Shown here one piece after another: positions 26,639-34,358 of a stretch of 64,000 bases of DNA; within the stretch, counting starts at the first letter, position 1, and each line of letters opens with the position of its first letter. The DNA lies in contig JACRAZ010000102.1 in the NCBI GenBank assembly GCA_016213205.1, positions 1-64,000 on the forward strand, read 5' to 3'. A program made the translations under genes and the position numbers. This DNA is from Burkholderiales bacterium (GTDB taxonomy: Bacteria; Pseudomonadota; Gammaproteobacteria; Burkholderiales; Burkholderiaceae_C). The notes under the pieces were generated by a model that saw only the letters and a program-made list of their open reading frames with translations, did no database searches and had not been told where the DNA came from.

Positions 26639-27544
26639 TCAAGGACGTGTCCATTGGTGTAGCGTCTCGGCCAGCGGTGTGCTGACGCTCGTGTCGACAG
26701 TGCCAAGGCTGAAGCCGGCCGAAAAATGGTTGTGCTCGCGCAGCAGGTGCAGTTCGGGCGCGAAGCCGTGCCGCGAGACCAGCCGCGCGAACAGCTCGCC
26801 GGCCTGCACCTGCATTTGCAGCAGGTCGCGTTCGCCCACGCTGAGCCACAGCGGAAACGGGGCTGCATCCACCTGCTCGACGATGCTGGCCGCATCCCAG
26901 TCCGCGCGCTCGGGGCCGAAGTAGGCTTCGTTGCGCGGATCCGGCGTGGGGATGCCGAACTGCGCACGCGCCAGCCCCTCGAGCCGCGCGTTGTAGGGGC
27001 CGGAACACAGCACGGCGCCGGCCACGTGCCAGTGCGCGGGCTGGAAGCGCCGCATCAGGCAGGCGGCGGCCACATGCGCGGCGCCGGCCGATTCGCCGGC
27101 CAGCACGAGGCGCTGTGCATCGCCGCCGAAGCGCGCCGCATGGGTCTGCAGCCACTGCCACACGGCCACCACGTCCTCGGGGCCGCTGGGCCAGCGGCTC
27201 TCGGGCGCCAGCCGGTAGTTCGGCAGCACCGTGACGAAGCCTTCGCGGGCGCCCCACCAGCCCAGGTTGGCGCGCTGCTCCTTGCTGCCGCGGATGAAGC
27301 CGCCACCATGCCACCAGGCCAGCACCGGGTGCGGCCCGGCGCCGGGCGGCGTATAGAGGTCGAGCTGGTGGCGCGGGTGAGGCCCGTAGGCGAGGTCGGC
27401 CGTCAGCGTGACGTCCTCGCGCGGCTGTGCCGCCAGCAGCGGCGCGTACAGCGCCTGCACCTCGGCCAGGCTGGCGCCGCTGCCCAGCGCGCGCAGGCGC
27501 TCGGCCAGGTCTTCGGGCATGGAAGGCATCTGGGGGGCGGTCAT
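26639..27544 (-). CDS. alpha/beta-hydrolase esterase (HSL-like)
   Basis: Esterase/lipase of the hormone-sensitive-lipase type (301 aa). Oxyanion block WWHGGGFIRGS (the HGGG motif), LPNYRLAPE, nucleophile elbow LAGESAGAAH (Ser near residue 158), and a catalytic His in REHNHFSAGF near the end. No signal peptide. Between the Bug gene (23 bases upstream) and the amidohydrolase. This repeats the esterase-plus-amidohydrolase pairing of the 6.6-12.2 kb locus with a different esterase family. Confidence 0.9.
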   Translation of the reverse strand: MTAPQMPSMPEDLAERLRALGSGASLAEVQALYAPLLAAQPREDVTLTADLAYGPHPRHQLDLYTPPGAGPHPVLAWWHGGGFIRGSKEQRANLGWWGAREGFVTVLPNYRLAPESRWPSGPEDVVAVWQWLQTHAARFGGDAQRLVLAGESAGAAHVAAACLMRRFQPAHWHVAGAVLCSGPYNARLEGLARAQFGIPTPDPRNEAYFGPERADWDAASIVEQVDAAPFPLWLSVGERDLLQMQVQAGELFARLVSRHGFAPELHLLREHNHFSAGFSLGTVDTSVSTPLAETLHQWTRP

Positions 27545-27566
27545 CGGGTGGTTTTTCCGCGGCTGC

Positions 27567-28535
27567 TCATTCCGGCAGCAAGCCGATCTCCTGTGCAATG
27601 GCTGTCCAGCGCGTGCGCTCGCTGCGCAGGAAGGCGCCCACCGCTTCGACCCCCATGCTGCCATCGGCCAGCGGCCCGATGCTGGCGATGCGCTCGGCCA
27701 CCTCCTTGTCGGCCAGCAGGGCGCTGACATCGCGGTTCACGTGCTCGGCCACCGCCGCCGGCGTGCCGGCCGGTGCCACCAGGGCGAACCAGCCCACCAT
27801 GTCGAAGCCGGGCAGGGTTTCGGCCAGGGTCGGCACCGTCTCCCAGCCGGCCACGCGCTGGGGCGCGGTGGTGGCCAGCAGCCGCAGCCGGCCCTGCCGC
27901 GCCAGCGCGGCAGTGGAGGCGAGGTCGGCCACCATCGCATCCACGTGGCCACCGATCAGGTCCTGCGTGCCCACGCCCACCGAGGCATAGGCCACGAGGT
28001 TGGCGCCGGCCCGGGCGCGGGCGTTGAACAGGCGCGAGATCATGCCGCTGAAAGTACGCGGCCCTTCGTTGCCGACCGAGAGCTTGCCGGGCTCTGCCCT
28101 GGCACGCGCGATCAGCTCGTCGAGCGACCGGATCGGCGAGCTGGCCGACACCATCAGGGCAAACGGGCTGCGCGCGACAAAGGCCACCGGCGCGAAGTCC
28201 TTCGCCGGGTCGTAGGGCAGCGACTTGAACAGCAGCGGGTTGGTCACCAGCGCCGCGGTGGTGGCGAAGTAGAAGTTGTGGCCATCGGCCGGCGCCCGCG
28301 CGGCAGCCTGCGCGCCGATGATGTTCTGCCCGCCAGGCTTGTTCTCGACCACCACGGCCTGGCCCCAGGCCTTGGCCAGCCGGTCGGCCAGCAGGCGCGC
28401 CACGGTGTCCGGCCCCGAGCCCGGCGGCTGCGACAGCAGCCACTTCACCGGCTTGTCGGGCCAGGCCTGGGCACGCGCCAAGGTGGGCAGGGCCAGCAAC
28501 CCGGCCATCAGGTGGGTGATGCGGCGGCGTTGCAT
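27567..28535 (-). CDS. Bug-family (TctC-like) solute-binding protein
   Basis: Periplasmic binding protein (322 aa) of the Bug family, very abundant in Burkholderiales. A signal peptide (MAGLLALPTLARA) is cleaved near AQAWPDKPV. Family blocks are the N-terminal WPDKPV, PPGSGPDTVARLLA, VVVENKPGGQN with the ligand-binding loop, YDPAKDFAPV, and GTPAAVAEHVNRDV. No TctA/TctB membrane genes are near, so it is an orphan that may deliver its ligand, usually a carboxylate, to a transporter elsewhere or sense it. Confidence 0.92.
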   Translation of the reverse strand: MQRRRITHLMAGLLALPTLARAQAWPDKPVKWLLSQPPGSGPDTVARLLADRLAKAWGQAVVVENKPGGQNIIGAQAAARAPADGHNFYFATTAALVTNPLLFKSLPYDPAKDFAPVAFVARSPFALMVSASSPIRSLDELIARARAEPGKLSVGNEGPRTFSGMISRLFNARARAGANLVAYASVGVGTQDLIGGHVDAMVADLASTAALARQGRLRLLATTAPQRVAGWETVPTLAETLPGFDMVGWFALVAPAGTPAAVAEHVNRDVSALLADKEVAERIASIGPLADGSMGVEAVGAFLRSERTRWTAIAQEIGLLPE

Positions 28536-28548
28536 GGCGTGGCGCCGC

Positions 28549-29412
28549 TCAGGCTTCGGCAACGATGGGGTTGCGCAGCAGGCCGATGCGTTCGATCTCG
28601 ACCTCGATGGTGTCGCCGACCTGCATCCACACCGGCGGCGTGCGCGCCTGGCCGACGCCGGCGGGCGTGCCCATCACCAGCGTGTCCCCGGGTTCCAGTG
28701 TCATGCACTCGGACAGCAGTGCAATGGTCTCGGCCACGCCGAAGATCATGTCGCTGGTGCTGGCGTCCTGCATCACCTGGCCGTTCAGGCGCGATTGGAT
28801 GCGCAGCCCGGTGGCGCCGGGCGGCAGTTCGTCGGCCGTCACCAGCACCGGGCCGAAGCCGCCGGTGCCGTCGAAGTTCTTGCCGATGGTCCATTGCGGC
28901 GTGCGCTTCTGGAAATCGCGCACCGACATGTCGTTGAAGCAGCTGTAGCCGAAGACATAGGCCAGCGCATCGAGCGCGGCCACGTGGCGCGGCACCCGGC
29001 GGCCGATGACCACCGCCAGTTCGGCTTCGTAGTCGAACTTCACCGAGGCCCTGGGGCACAGGCCCGGCTGGCCGTGGCCCACCAGCGAGCTCTTGCCGCG
29101 GTAGAAGAACCAGGGGTAGTCCGGCTTGTCGCGGCCGCCTTCCTTGGCGTGGTCGAAGTAGTTCAGGCCCAGGCAGATGGTCTTGCCGGGTTCGGGCACC
29201 AGCGGTGCGAACTGCAGGCCCGCCAGCGGCAGGCGCGGCGCATGGCCGGTCTGCGCGCGCTGTGCCGCAGCGGCCAGGTCCACGCCGGCGGCCAGCGCGG
29301 CGCGCAGCTCGGGCGGGGTGCCGGGCACGGCGGCGGCGAGGTCGATCACGGCGTCGCCCGTGACGAGCCCCAGGCGCGGCTGGCCGTTGTGCAGGAAGGT
29401 GGTCAGGCGCAT
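28549..29412 (-). CDS. fumarylacetoacetate hydrolase-family protein
   Basis: FAH-superfamily enzyme (287 aa). KTICLGLNYFDHAKEGG carries the catalytic-His region, FDYEAELAVVIGRR the metal-binding acids, then GYSCFNDMSVRDFQKRTPQW, GKNFDGTGGFGPVLVTADEL and the end block GDTLVMGTPAGVG. It is more like the 2-hydroxyhepta-2,4-diene-dioate isomerase/acylpyruvase branch than the copy at 21150. First gene of the minus-strand catabolic set and divergent from a GntR regulator, with an AT-rich palindrome between. Confidence 0.9.
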   Translation of the reverse strand: MRLTTFLHNGQPRLGLVTGDAVIDLAAAVPGTPPELRAALAAGVDLAAAAQRAQTGHAPRLPLAGLQFAPLVPEPGKTICLGLNYFDHAKEGGRDKPDYPWFFYRGKSSLVGHGQPGLCPRASVKFDYEAELAVVIGRRVPRHVAALDALAYVFGYSCFNDMSVRDFQKRTPQWTIGKNFDGTGGFGPVLVTADELPPGATGLRIQSRLNGQVMQDASTSDMIFGVAETIALLSECMTLEPGDTLVMGTPAGVGQARTPPVWMQVGDTIEVEIERIGLLRNPIVAEA

Positions 29413-29461
29413 CGGGAGTCCGTTTCTGGCAATGGCGGCGGCAGTCGGCCAAGGCGGTGTA

Positions 29462-29477
29462 GTTTTATATATAAAAC
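29462..29477. promoter_or_regulatory. AT-rich palindromic operator candidate
   Basis: GTTTTATATATAAAAC is a perfect 16-bp palindrome in a very GC-rich neighbourhood, 50 bases from the FAH gene start and 65 bases from the gntR start. The position between divergent genes suits an operator for the GntR regulator. Confidence 0.55.
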
Positions 29478-29541
29478 GTAGAAAGGCAATCAATAAGACA
29501 CAAAAGAACGGATGCCGAGTCTTGTGTACATTGAGCGAACC

Positions 29542-30249
29542 ATGGCCCGCACCCCAGCCCCCCCCAGCCCGAACGGCAACGCCACGCGCGCGACCAGCCT
29601 CTACGACCAGCTGCGCGGCGACCTGCTGGCCGGCGAACCGGAGCCCGGCACCAAGCTGGCGATCGAGGCACTGGCCGAGCGCTACCAGACCAGCCCGACG
29701 CCGTTGCGCGAGGCGCTGAACCGGCTGGTGTCCGACGGCCTGGTGGAGCGGCGCGAACAGCGTGGCTTCGTCGTGGCTGGCATCAGCGCCGAAGACCTGG
29801 CCGAGATCACCAAGACGCGATGCTGGCTGGAGGAGATTGCGCTGCGCGAGTCGATCGCCGCCCACGCCACGGCCTGGGAGGAAGCGCTGGTGCTGGCGCA
29901 CCACCGGCTTTCGCGCACGCCGCGCTCGCTGTCGGACAGCCGATTCGAGGCCAACCCGGAGTGGGAGCCTCTCCACCGGGCCTTCCACCGCGCGTTGATT
30001 GCCGGCTGCGGCTCACGCTGGTTGCTGGCCTTCTGCGATCAGCTGGCCGACCAGCACCACCGCTACCGCCGCCTGTCGGCACCGCGCGCCTTCGTCAAGC
30101 GCGCGGTCAAGGCCGAGCACCAGCAGATGATGGAAGCCGCAATCGAAGGCCGTGCCGATGATGCCGTGGCCCTGCTGCGAGCGCATTTCGAGCGCACGGC
30201 CCGGCTGATTCGCGACGACCCGAAGCTGTTCACGGCGCACGAGGGCTGA
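29542..30249 (+). CDS. GntR-family (FCD/FadR subgroup) regulator
   Basis: Transcriptional regulator (235 aa). The winged HTH is at residues 18-85 (SLYDQLRGDLLAGEPEPG, LAERYQTSPTPLREALNRLVSDGLVE). The C-terminal FCD ligand domain has the metal-binding pattern (EEIALRESI, LHRAFHRALI, AEHQQMMEAAIEG). Divergent from the FAH, Bug, esterase and amidohydrolase genes, which it most likely represses until a carboxylate ligand binds. The ATG at 29542 is preferred over one 30 bases upstream because the HTH spacing is normal. Confidence 0.92.
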   Translation: MARTPAPPSPNGNATRATSLYDQLRGDLLAGEPEPGTKLAIEALAERYQTSPTPLREALNRLVSDGLVERREQRGFVVAGISAEDLAEITKTRCWLEEIALRESIAAHATAWEEALVLAHHRLSRTPRSLSDSRFEANPEWEPLHRAFHRALIAGCGSRWLLAFCDQLADQHHRYRRLSAPRAFVKRAVKAEHQQMMEAAIEGRADDAVALLRAHFERTARLIRDDPKLFTAHEG

Positions 30250-30332
30250 GCACATCGGTGCCGGTGTGCACCGCTTGCCTTGTGCTGGAGCGAGGGCGTC
30301 TGCGCCGTTCCCAGCGTCAGTGGCCCGGAACC

Positions 30333-30611
30333 TCAGCGCATGAACCGCCGATTCGGCCCCACGATCGTGATCTCGACGAAGTTCGAGCCATGGTGGTTCT
30401 GCGGGCCGTAGTTCAGCGCGTAGCGCTTGGCGCGGTCCAGCGCGCTGCTGAACTCGCGCGTCAGCGGCGTGGTGGCGCGCCAGGGGTAGGGCAGCACCTG
30501 GGTCACGGCCAGGCCGCGTGAATCGTCGCCCAGCGTGTTGATCACGCTGCCGGTGGTGGCCACACCGACACCAGGGAAGTGGGCACGCCGATTCGGGGCG
30601 ACTTCGCGCAT
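30333..30611 (-). pseudogene. internally deleted copy of a branched-chain-type ABC binding protein
   Basis: A 92-codon frame whose sequence matches the intact gene at 34359-35558. The first part matches the stretch TTGNVINTLGDDSRGLAV to TREFTSAVERAK. The match then jumps over about 49 residues and resumes at YALNYGPQNHHGSNF through the identical end GPNRRFMR. All of the N-terminal lobe and the signal peptide are missing. Its first codons come from unrelated DNA joined next to a CCCTAGGG block. It cannot make a working binding protein. It probably arose by duplication and deletion. Confidence 0.85.
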
Positions 30612-30619
30612 CCCTAGGG
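30612..30619. promoter_or_regulatory. second CCCTAGGG motif
   Basis: The same palindrome and flanks (ATCCCTAGGGCGC, then ATGAGCGC 4 bases later) as at 4797-4804 upstream of hoxK. Here it abuts the start of the deleted ABC pseudogene. No sigma-54 element with a GC at -12 is visible beside it, so this copy may be a stranded promoter fragment. Confidence 0.3.
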
Positions 30620-30796
30620 CGCAGCCATGAGCGCACAGCCCTCGCGTTGCCTGCACAGGCCCGGTGCCGCTGCGAAGGTGTCCTGGGCCTGCGCAGCATG
30701 CTTGGGGCCGGCCGGGTTGCGATTCGATGGCGCGCTGAGGCCGCGACGGAGTCGGCGCCGCTCGGCGCCAGGCCGTGCCGCAGCGCTGGCCGCTGT

Positions 30797-31243
30797 TCAC
30801 GTGCCTGCAAGCAGCAACGCAATCGACTTCAGGGCCATGGTCCAGCACACGACCATGCCCGCAAGGTAGAGCACGGCGCGCCAGGGTTGCAGGCCAAGCA
30901 GAAAAACCAGCGTGTGGACATAGCGCAGCACGACATAGGCCCCGAACAGAACCTGCGCTGCTTGTGCCGGCGCGCCCAGCAGCACATAGGCCAGCGCAAG
31001 CGCCAGGAACAGCGGCAGGTTCTCTGTGTCATTGCGCCAGACGTTTGCGCACCGGCGCACGAAGTCGGCCTCGGCGTCGGCTGGTCGCTTGCGCATCAGC
31101 CGCGCGTCTTCAGGGATCGGGAAGACGCCGGCGCGCACACGGCTGACAACCTGCAGGCCACTCGTCAGCGTCGTCTTCATGAACAAGGCCACCAGGGCGA
31201 CGGTGAACGCCGGCAATGCGGGATAGGCGGAGGTGAGCGACAT
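30797..31243 (-). CDS. MAPEG-family membrane protein
   Basis: Small integral membrane protein (148 aa) of the MAPEG family (microsomal glutathione S-transferase-like). It has four hydrophobic segments and the conserved inter-helix block VRRCANVWRNDTENLPLFLALAL, matching the family E-R-x-x-x-A-x-x-N-x-x-E-N pattern. It may conjugate glutathione to lipophilic compounds. The next gene upstream (alpha/beta hydrolase) ends 11 bases before its start, so the two are likely co-transcribed. Confidence 0.88.
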   Translation of the reverse strand: MSLTSAYPALPAFTVALVALFMKTTLTSGLQVVSRVRAGVFPIPEDARLMRKRPADAEADFVRRCANVWRNDTENLPLFLALALAYVLLGAPAQAAQVLFGAYVVLRYVHTLVFLLGLQPWRAVLYLAGMVVCWTMALKSIALLLAGT

Positions 31244-31254
31244 TCAAGCTTCCT

Positions 31255-32175
31255 TCAGGAGGTGGTGGTGATGGATGAGCGCGCAAAGAAGTCGAGCGTC
31301 AGTTGGGCGATCAGCTGAACGTCCTCTTCGAGTGCGAAGTGGCCCGTGTTCAGGTGATGGATGGCGATGTCGCGCAGGTCGCGGCCATAGGCATCGGCCC
31401 CGGCGGGGGTGAACAGCGGGTCGCCGTCGCCCCAGACCACCAGGGTCCTGGGCTGGCGATCGCGCAAGTAGGCCTGCCACTTCGGGTAGCGGGCCACGTT
31501 GCTTTGGTAGTCGCGGAACAGGGCCACCTGGCGCTCGTCGCTGCCGGGCCGGCTCAACAGGGATGAGTCGCGTGTCCAGGTCGCGGGGTCGAGGGCTGCC
31601 GGGTCACGGCTGCCCGCGGTGTACTGGTGCTGGGTCATCTGCGGTGTGAGCAGCCAGCGCACGCCGGTTTCGTCATGGCCTTGCCACAAGGCGGTGAAGG
31701 CCGCACCGGTCAGCGCGCCGATGCCGTCGAGGTAGCTGTTCGCGTTCTGCACCACCAAGCCCAAGATGGCGTGCGGCCTGGCACTGGCCATGCGCAGCCC
31801 GATCGGGCCGCCGTAGTCCTGCATGTAGAGGTAGTGGCGCTCGATGCCCAGCTGCGCCAACAGGCCCGTGACATGGGCCGTCAGCGCGTCGAAGGTGTAC
31901 GCAAATTCAGTGGCCGGTGGCGCTGCCGAGTCGCCGAAACCGATGTAGTCCGGCGCAATGACGTGAAAGCGGGGCGCCAGCAACGGGATCAGGCGTCGAA
32001 ACATGAACGACGAACTCGGGAACCCATGCAGCAGCACGAATGCCGGGTTCCGCGGGTCGCCCGCCTCACGGTAGGCCACGTCCAGGCCATCGACCTGGGC
32101 GTGCAGCAAGCGGGTGGCGGCGGCATCGTCCACAGCGTGGGGATTCGCTCCGGCGTTGGCGTGGGCAGTTGTCAT
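31255..32175 (-). CDS. alpha/beta hydrolase (haloalkane dehalogenase/epoxide hydrolase-like)
   Basis: Hydrolase (306 aa) with LLHGFPSSSFMFRRLIP (oxyanion region), PDYIGFGDSA, and the nucleophile elbow YMQDYGGPIG, in which an Asp takes the nucleophile place as in haloalkane dehalogenases and epoxide hydrolases. A C-terminal Asp (VVWGDGDPLFTP) and His (TGHFALEED) complete the triad. Paired with the MAPEG gene, which suggests detoxification of an electrophile. Divergent from an AraC/GlxA regulator. Substrate cannot be told from sequence. Confidence 0.88.
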   Translation of the reverse strand: MTTAHANAGANPHAVDDAAATRLLHAQVDGLDVAYREAGDPRNPAFVLLHGFPSSSFMFRRLIPLLAPRFHVIAPDYIGFGDSAAPPATEFAYTFDALTAHVTGLLAQLGIERHYLYMQDYGGPIGLRMASARPHAILGLVVQNANSYLDGIGALTGAAFTALWQGHDETGVRWLLTPQMTQHQYTAGSRDPAALDPATWTRDSSLLSRPGSDERQVALFRDYQSNVARYPKWQAYLRDRQPRTLVVWGDGDPLFTPAGADAYGRDLRDIAIHHLNTGHFALEEDVQLIAQLTLDFFARSSITTTS

Positions 32176-32274
32176 CGAAGGGCTCCGGTCTTGAGGGGTG
32201 CCATCAGTTTCGATGGGCCCGCCCCGGCGCGACAGTGGCTAAACTGCCTGTTCCATGTGCATTTTGGCCACTGC

Positions 32275-33270
32275 ATGAGCGCTGCAAAACCCGTCCAGAT
32301 CGGCATCCTGGTCTACCCGGGCTGCCTGCCGAGCAGCGCCGTGGGCCCGGCGGATGTCTTTCGCATCGCCAACACGCTGGCGCAGATTCGTCCGGCCCGG
32401 CGCCGCGTCGTCTTCAACGTGGAGTGGCTGAGTGTTCGCCGCAAGAACTTTGCCGTCGGGGGCATCAGCTTCAACCACCGTCCCCTGCGCGAGGCCAGCC
32501 CCGATGTGCTGCTGCTGCCGAGCGCGTACCACGATGCCACGCAGGATCTGGCCGCTGTGCTGCAGGACACGCGTGATGAACAGCTGGCGCTGCAGAACCT
32601 CGGTGGACGGTTGCAGTTGCTGGGGTCGGCCTGCTCGGGCACCTGCCTCGTCGCCGAGGCGGGCCTGCTCGACGGCCACCGCGCCACGACCAGTTGGTGG
32701 CTCGGTGCGTTCTTCCGCAACCGCTACCCGCTGGTTGCGCTGGATGCCGAGCAGCTGGTGGTTCGCGACCGAAGCTTCCTGTCATCCGGCGGGATCACCT
32801 CGTACTTCGACCTGGCCTTGTGGCTGGTGGGCCACTTCGGCGGCGAGGAACTGCGTCAGCTGACCGCGCGCATCCTGGTGATCGACGCCCAACGCGCCAG
32901 CCAGGCCCCCTACATCGCCAGCGCCATGATCCAGAGCGAGGGTCATGTGCTGATCGAGCGGGCGCGGCGCTGGCTCAATGAGCGGCTCGACAAGCCCTGT
33001 GCGCTGCCGGAGCTGGCGGCGCATTGCCACACCAGCCAGCGCACCTTGGCGCGGCGCTTCCAGCAGGTGCTGGGCTGTACGCCGGTGGCCTACCTGCAGC
33101 AGCTGCGGGTCGAGCGCGCCAGGGCCTTGCTGGAATCGACGCAGTTGTCGTTGCAGGACATCACCGGCCGTTGCGGCTACGAGGATGTCTCCACCTTCAG
33201 CAAGGTCTTCAAGCGCCGCACGCAACTGACGCCGCGCGAATACAGAAGCCGCTATTGCGTTCGCGTGTGA
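32275..33270 (+). CDS. GlxA-type AraC-family regulator with DJ-1/PfpI domain
   Basis: Transcriptional regulator (331 aa). Residues 1-190 form a DJ-1/PfpI-like amidotransferase-fold domain (VQIGILVYPGCLPSSAVGPADVF; GSACSGTCLVAEAGLLDG with the conserved-Cys elbow; SSGGITSYFDLALWLV). Residues about 225-325 are two AraC helix-turn-helix motifs (LPELAAHCHTSQRTLARRF; LQDITGRCGYEDVSTFSKVFKR). It is divergent from the hydrolase/MAPEG pair, with 99 bases between, and is its probable regulator. Confidence 0.92.
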   Translation: MSAAKPVQIGILVYPGCLPSSAVGPADVFRIANTLAQIRPARRRVVFNVEWLSVRRKNFAVGGISFNHRPLREASPDVLLLPSAYHDATQDLAAVLQDTRDEQLALQNLGGRLQLLGSACSGTCLVAEAGLLDGHRATTSWWLGAFFRNRYPLVALDAEQLVVRDRSFLSSGGITSYFDLALWLVGHFGGEELRQLTARILVIDAQRASQAPYIASAMIQSEGHVLIERARRWLNERLDKPCALPELAAHCHTSQRTLARRFQQVLGCTPVAYLQQLRVERARALLESTQLSLQDITGRCGYEDVSTFSKVFKRRTQLTPREYRSRYCVRV

Positions 33271-34106
33271 GCGCGCTGCTGGGCGTCCGGAACCACCGCA
33301 TCACCTGCCGCAAGGCCACCCTGCCGGGCTTTCGGCGCCCGCGCGTTGACCCGCCAGCAGGCAGCTGTGAACCGGAGCTCATCTCCGTGCATGTAGGGCG
33401 CGAAGGCCGTGCGAACCGTGTCGATGACCCTGTGGCGGGTTGGCCCGTCGGCCTTCTGGAGCAGCACGCCGACCGGCCCCAGCCAGCTCAGGTAGCGGTC
33501 CAGCTCGTGCGCGGGCAGCGTACAGACGATGTCGATCGGCTCGATGTCGATGGCCGTCCAGCCGCTGCGCTGCAGGATCGCGACGCTCCGGTCGCGGTCG
33601 GCAAAGGCGAACTGACCGGTTGTCGATTCAGGCCGGCGCGCCGGGAGCTCCGGCAGCAGCGGCGCAGCGGCGCGCTCGGCCGTCGTCATGAACGGGTTTT
33701 CCGTGGCGCTTCGCCAGGCGACGAACGCGAGGCCGGCATCGCTGCGCGCGGCAGCCCGCAGGTTCTGGAACGCGCGCACCGGGTCGGCGAAGAACATCAC
33801 CCCGAAGCGCGAGACGATCATGTCGAAGGACGCCGGCTCGAACGGATGGCCCTGCGCATCGGCGCACACGAAGGTGGCCGGCAAACCTTGGTGGGTGGCG
33901 CGGTCGCGGGCCACGGCGAGCATGGGCGCGGAGATGTCGATGCCCACGCAGCGGGTGGCCGGCGCGGCGATCCGTTTCGCGATGGCCAGCGTCGTGCCGC
34001 CGGTGCCGCAGCCCACATCGAGAACCCGGCCACCACCGGCGGCCGCGACGGCTTCGACCAACTGGTCTTCGAAGGGCATGAACATCTGGTCGAGCAGGTC
34101 CTTCAT
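33252..34106 (-). CDS. SAM-dependent methyltransferase
   Basis: Class I methyltransferase (284 aa from the ATG at 34106). Motif I VLDVGCGTGGTTLAIAKR (about residue 28), GIDISAPMLAVAR, ADAQGHPFEPASFDMIVSRFGVMFF (motifs II-III). Substrate unknown. The start is doubtful: family-like sequence continues in frame for 25 residues upstream (EREINDEQATLWNGPAGRAW), but no ATG, GTG or TTG lies there. AAGGAG (34188-34193) stands 6 bases before an ATC codon at 34179-34181 exactly where an ATG would be expected. Its 3' end overlaps the convergent GlxA-type gene by 19 bases. Confidence 0.82.
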   Translation of the reverse strand: MKDLLDQMFMPFEDQLVEAVAAAGGGRVLDVGCGTGGTTLAIAKRIAAPATRCVGIDISAPMLAVARDRATHQGLPATFVCADAQGHPFEPASFDMIVSRFGVMFFADPVRAFQNLRAAARSDAGLAFVAWRSATENPFMTTAERAAAPLLPELPARRPESTTGQFAFADRDRSVAILQRSGWTAIDIEPIDIVCTLPAHELDRYLSWLGPVGVLLQKADGPTRHRVIDTVRTAFAPYMHGDELRFTAACWRVNARAPKARQGGLAAGDAVVPDAQQRAHTRTQ

Positions 34107-34224
34107 CTCGACCCATGCGCGGCCGGCCGGGCCGTTCCACAGCGTCGCCTGTTCGTCGTTGATCTCGCGTTCCGATTCGATCGTGGGCTCCTTGCCGGCG
34201 GTTGAGTTGCGCGGCAGTCTGCCA

Positions 34225-34242
34225 ACTCAAGTCAACTTGAAG
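34225..34242. promoter_or_regulatory. SoxR/MerR-type box
   Basis: ACTCAAGTCAACTTGAAG differs at only three positions from the classical SoxR box CCTCAAGTTAACTTGAGG. On the minus strand a TTGACT -35 element (34246-34241) overlaps it, as in MerR-family promoters with long spacers. It lies just upstream of the methyltransferase. No MerR-family gene is in the window. Confidence 0.5.
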
Positions 34243-34358
34243 TCAAGCGAAACCGTGAAGGTGCTGGACATCGCCGAAGCCGCGAGTGGGGCGTTCGGGG
34301 TGTAGAGGACGCCTGCACCGCTCGGCCAGCCTGCTTCCAACGTCAACGGCCCGGAACC

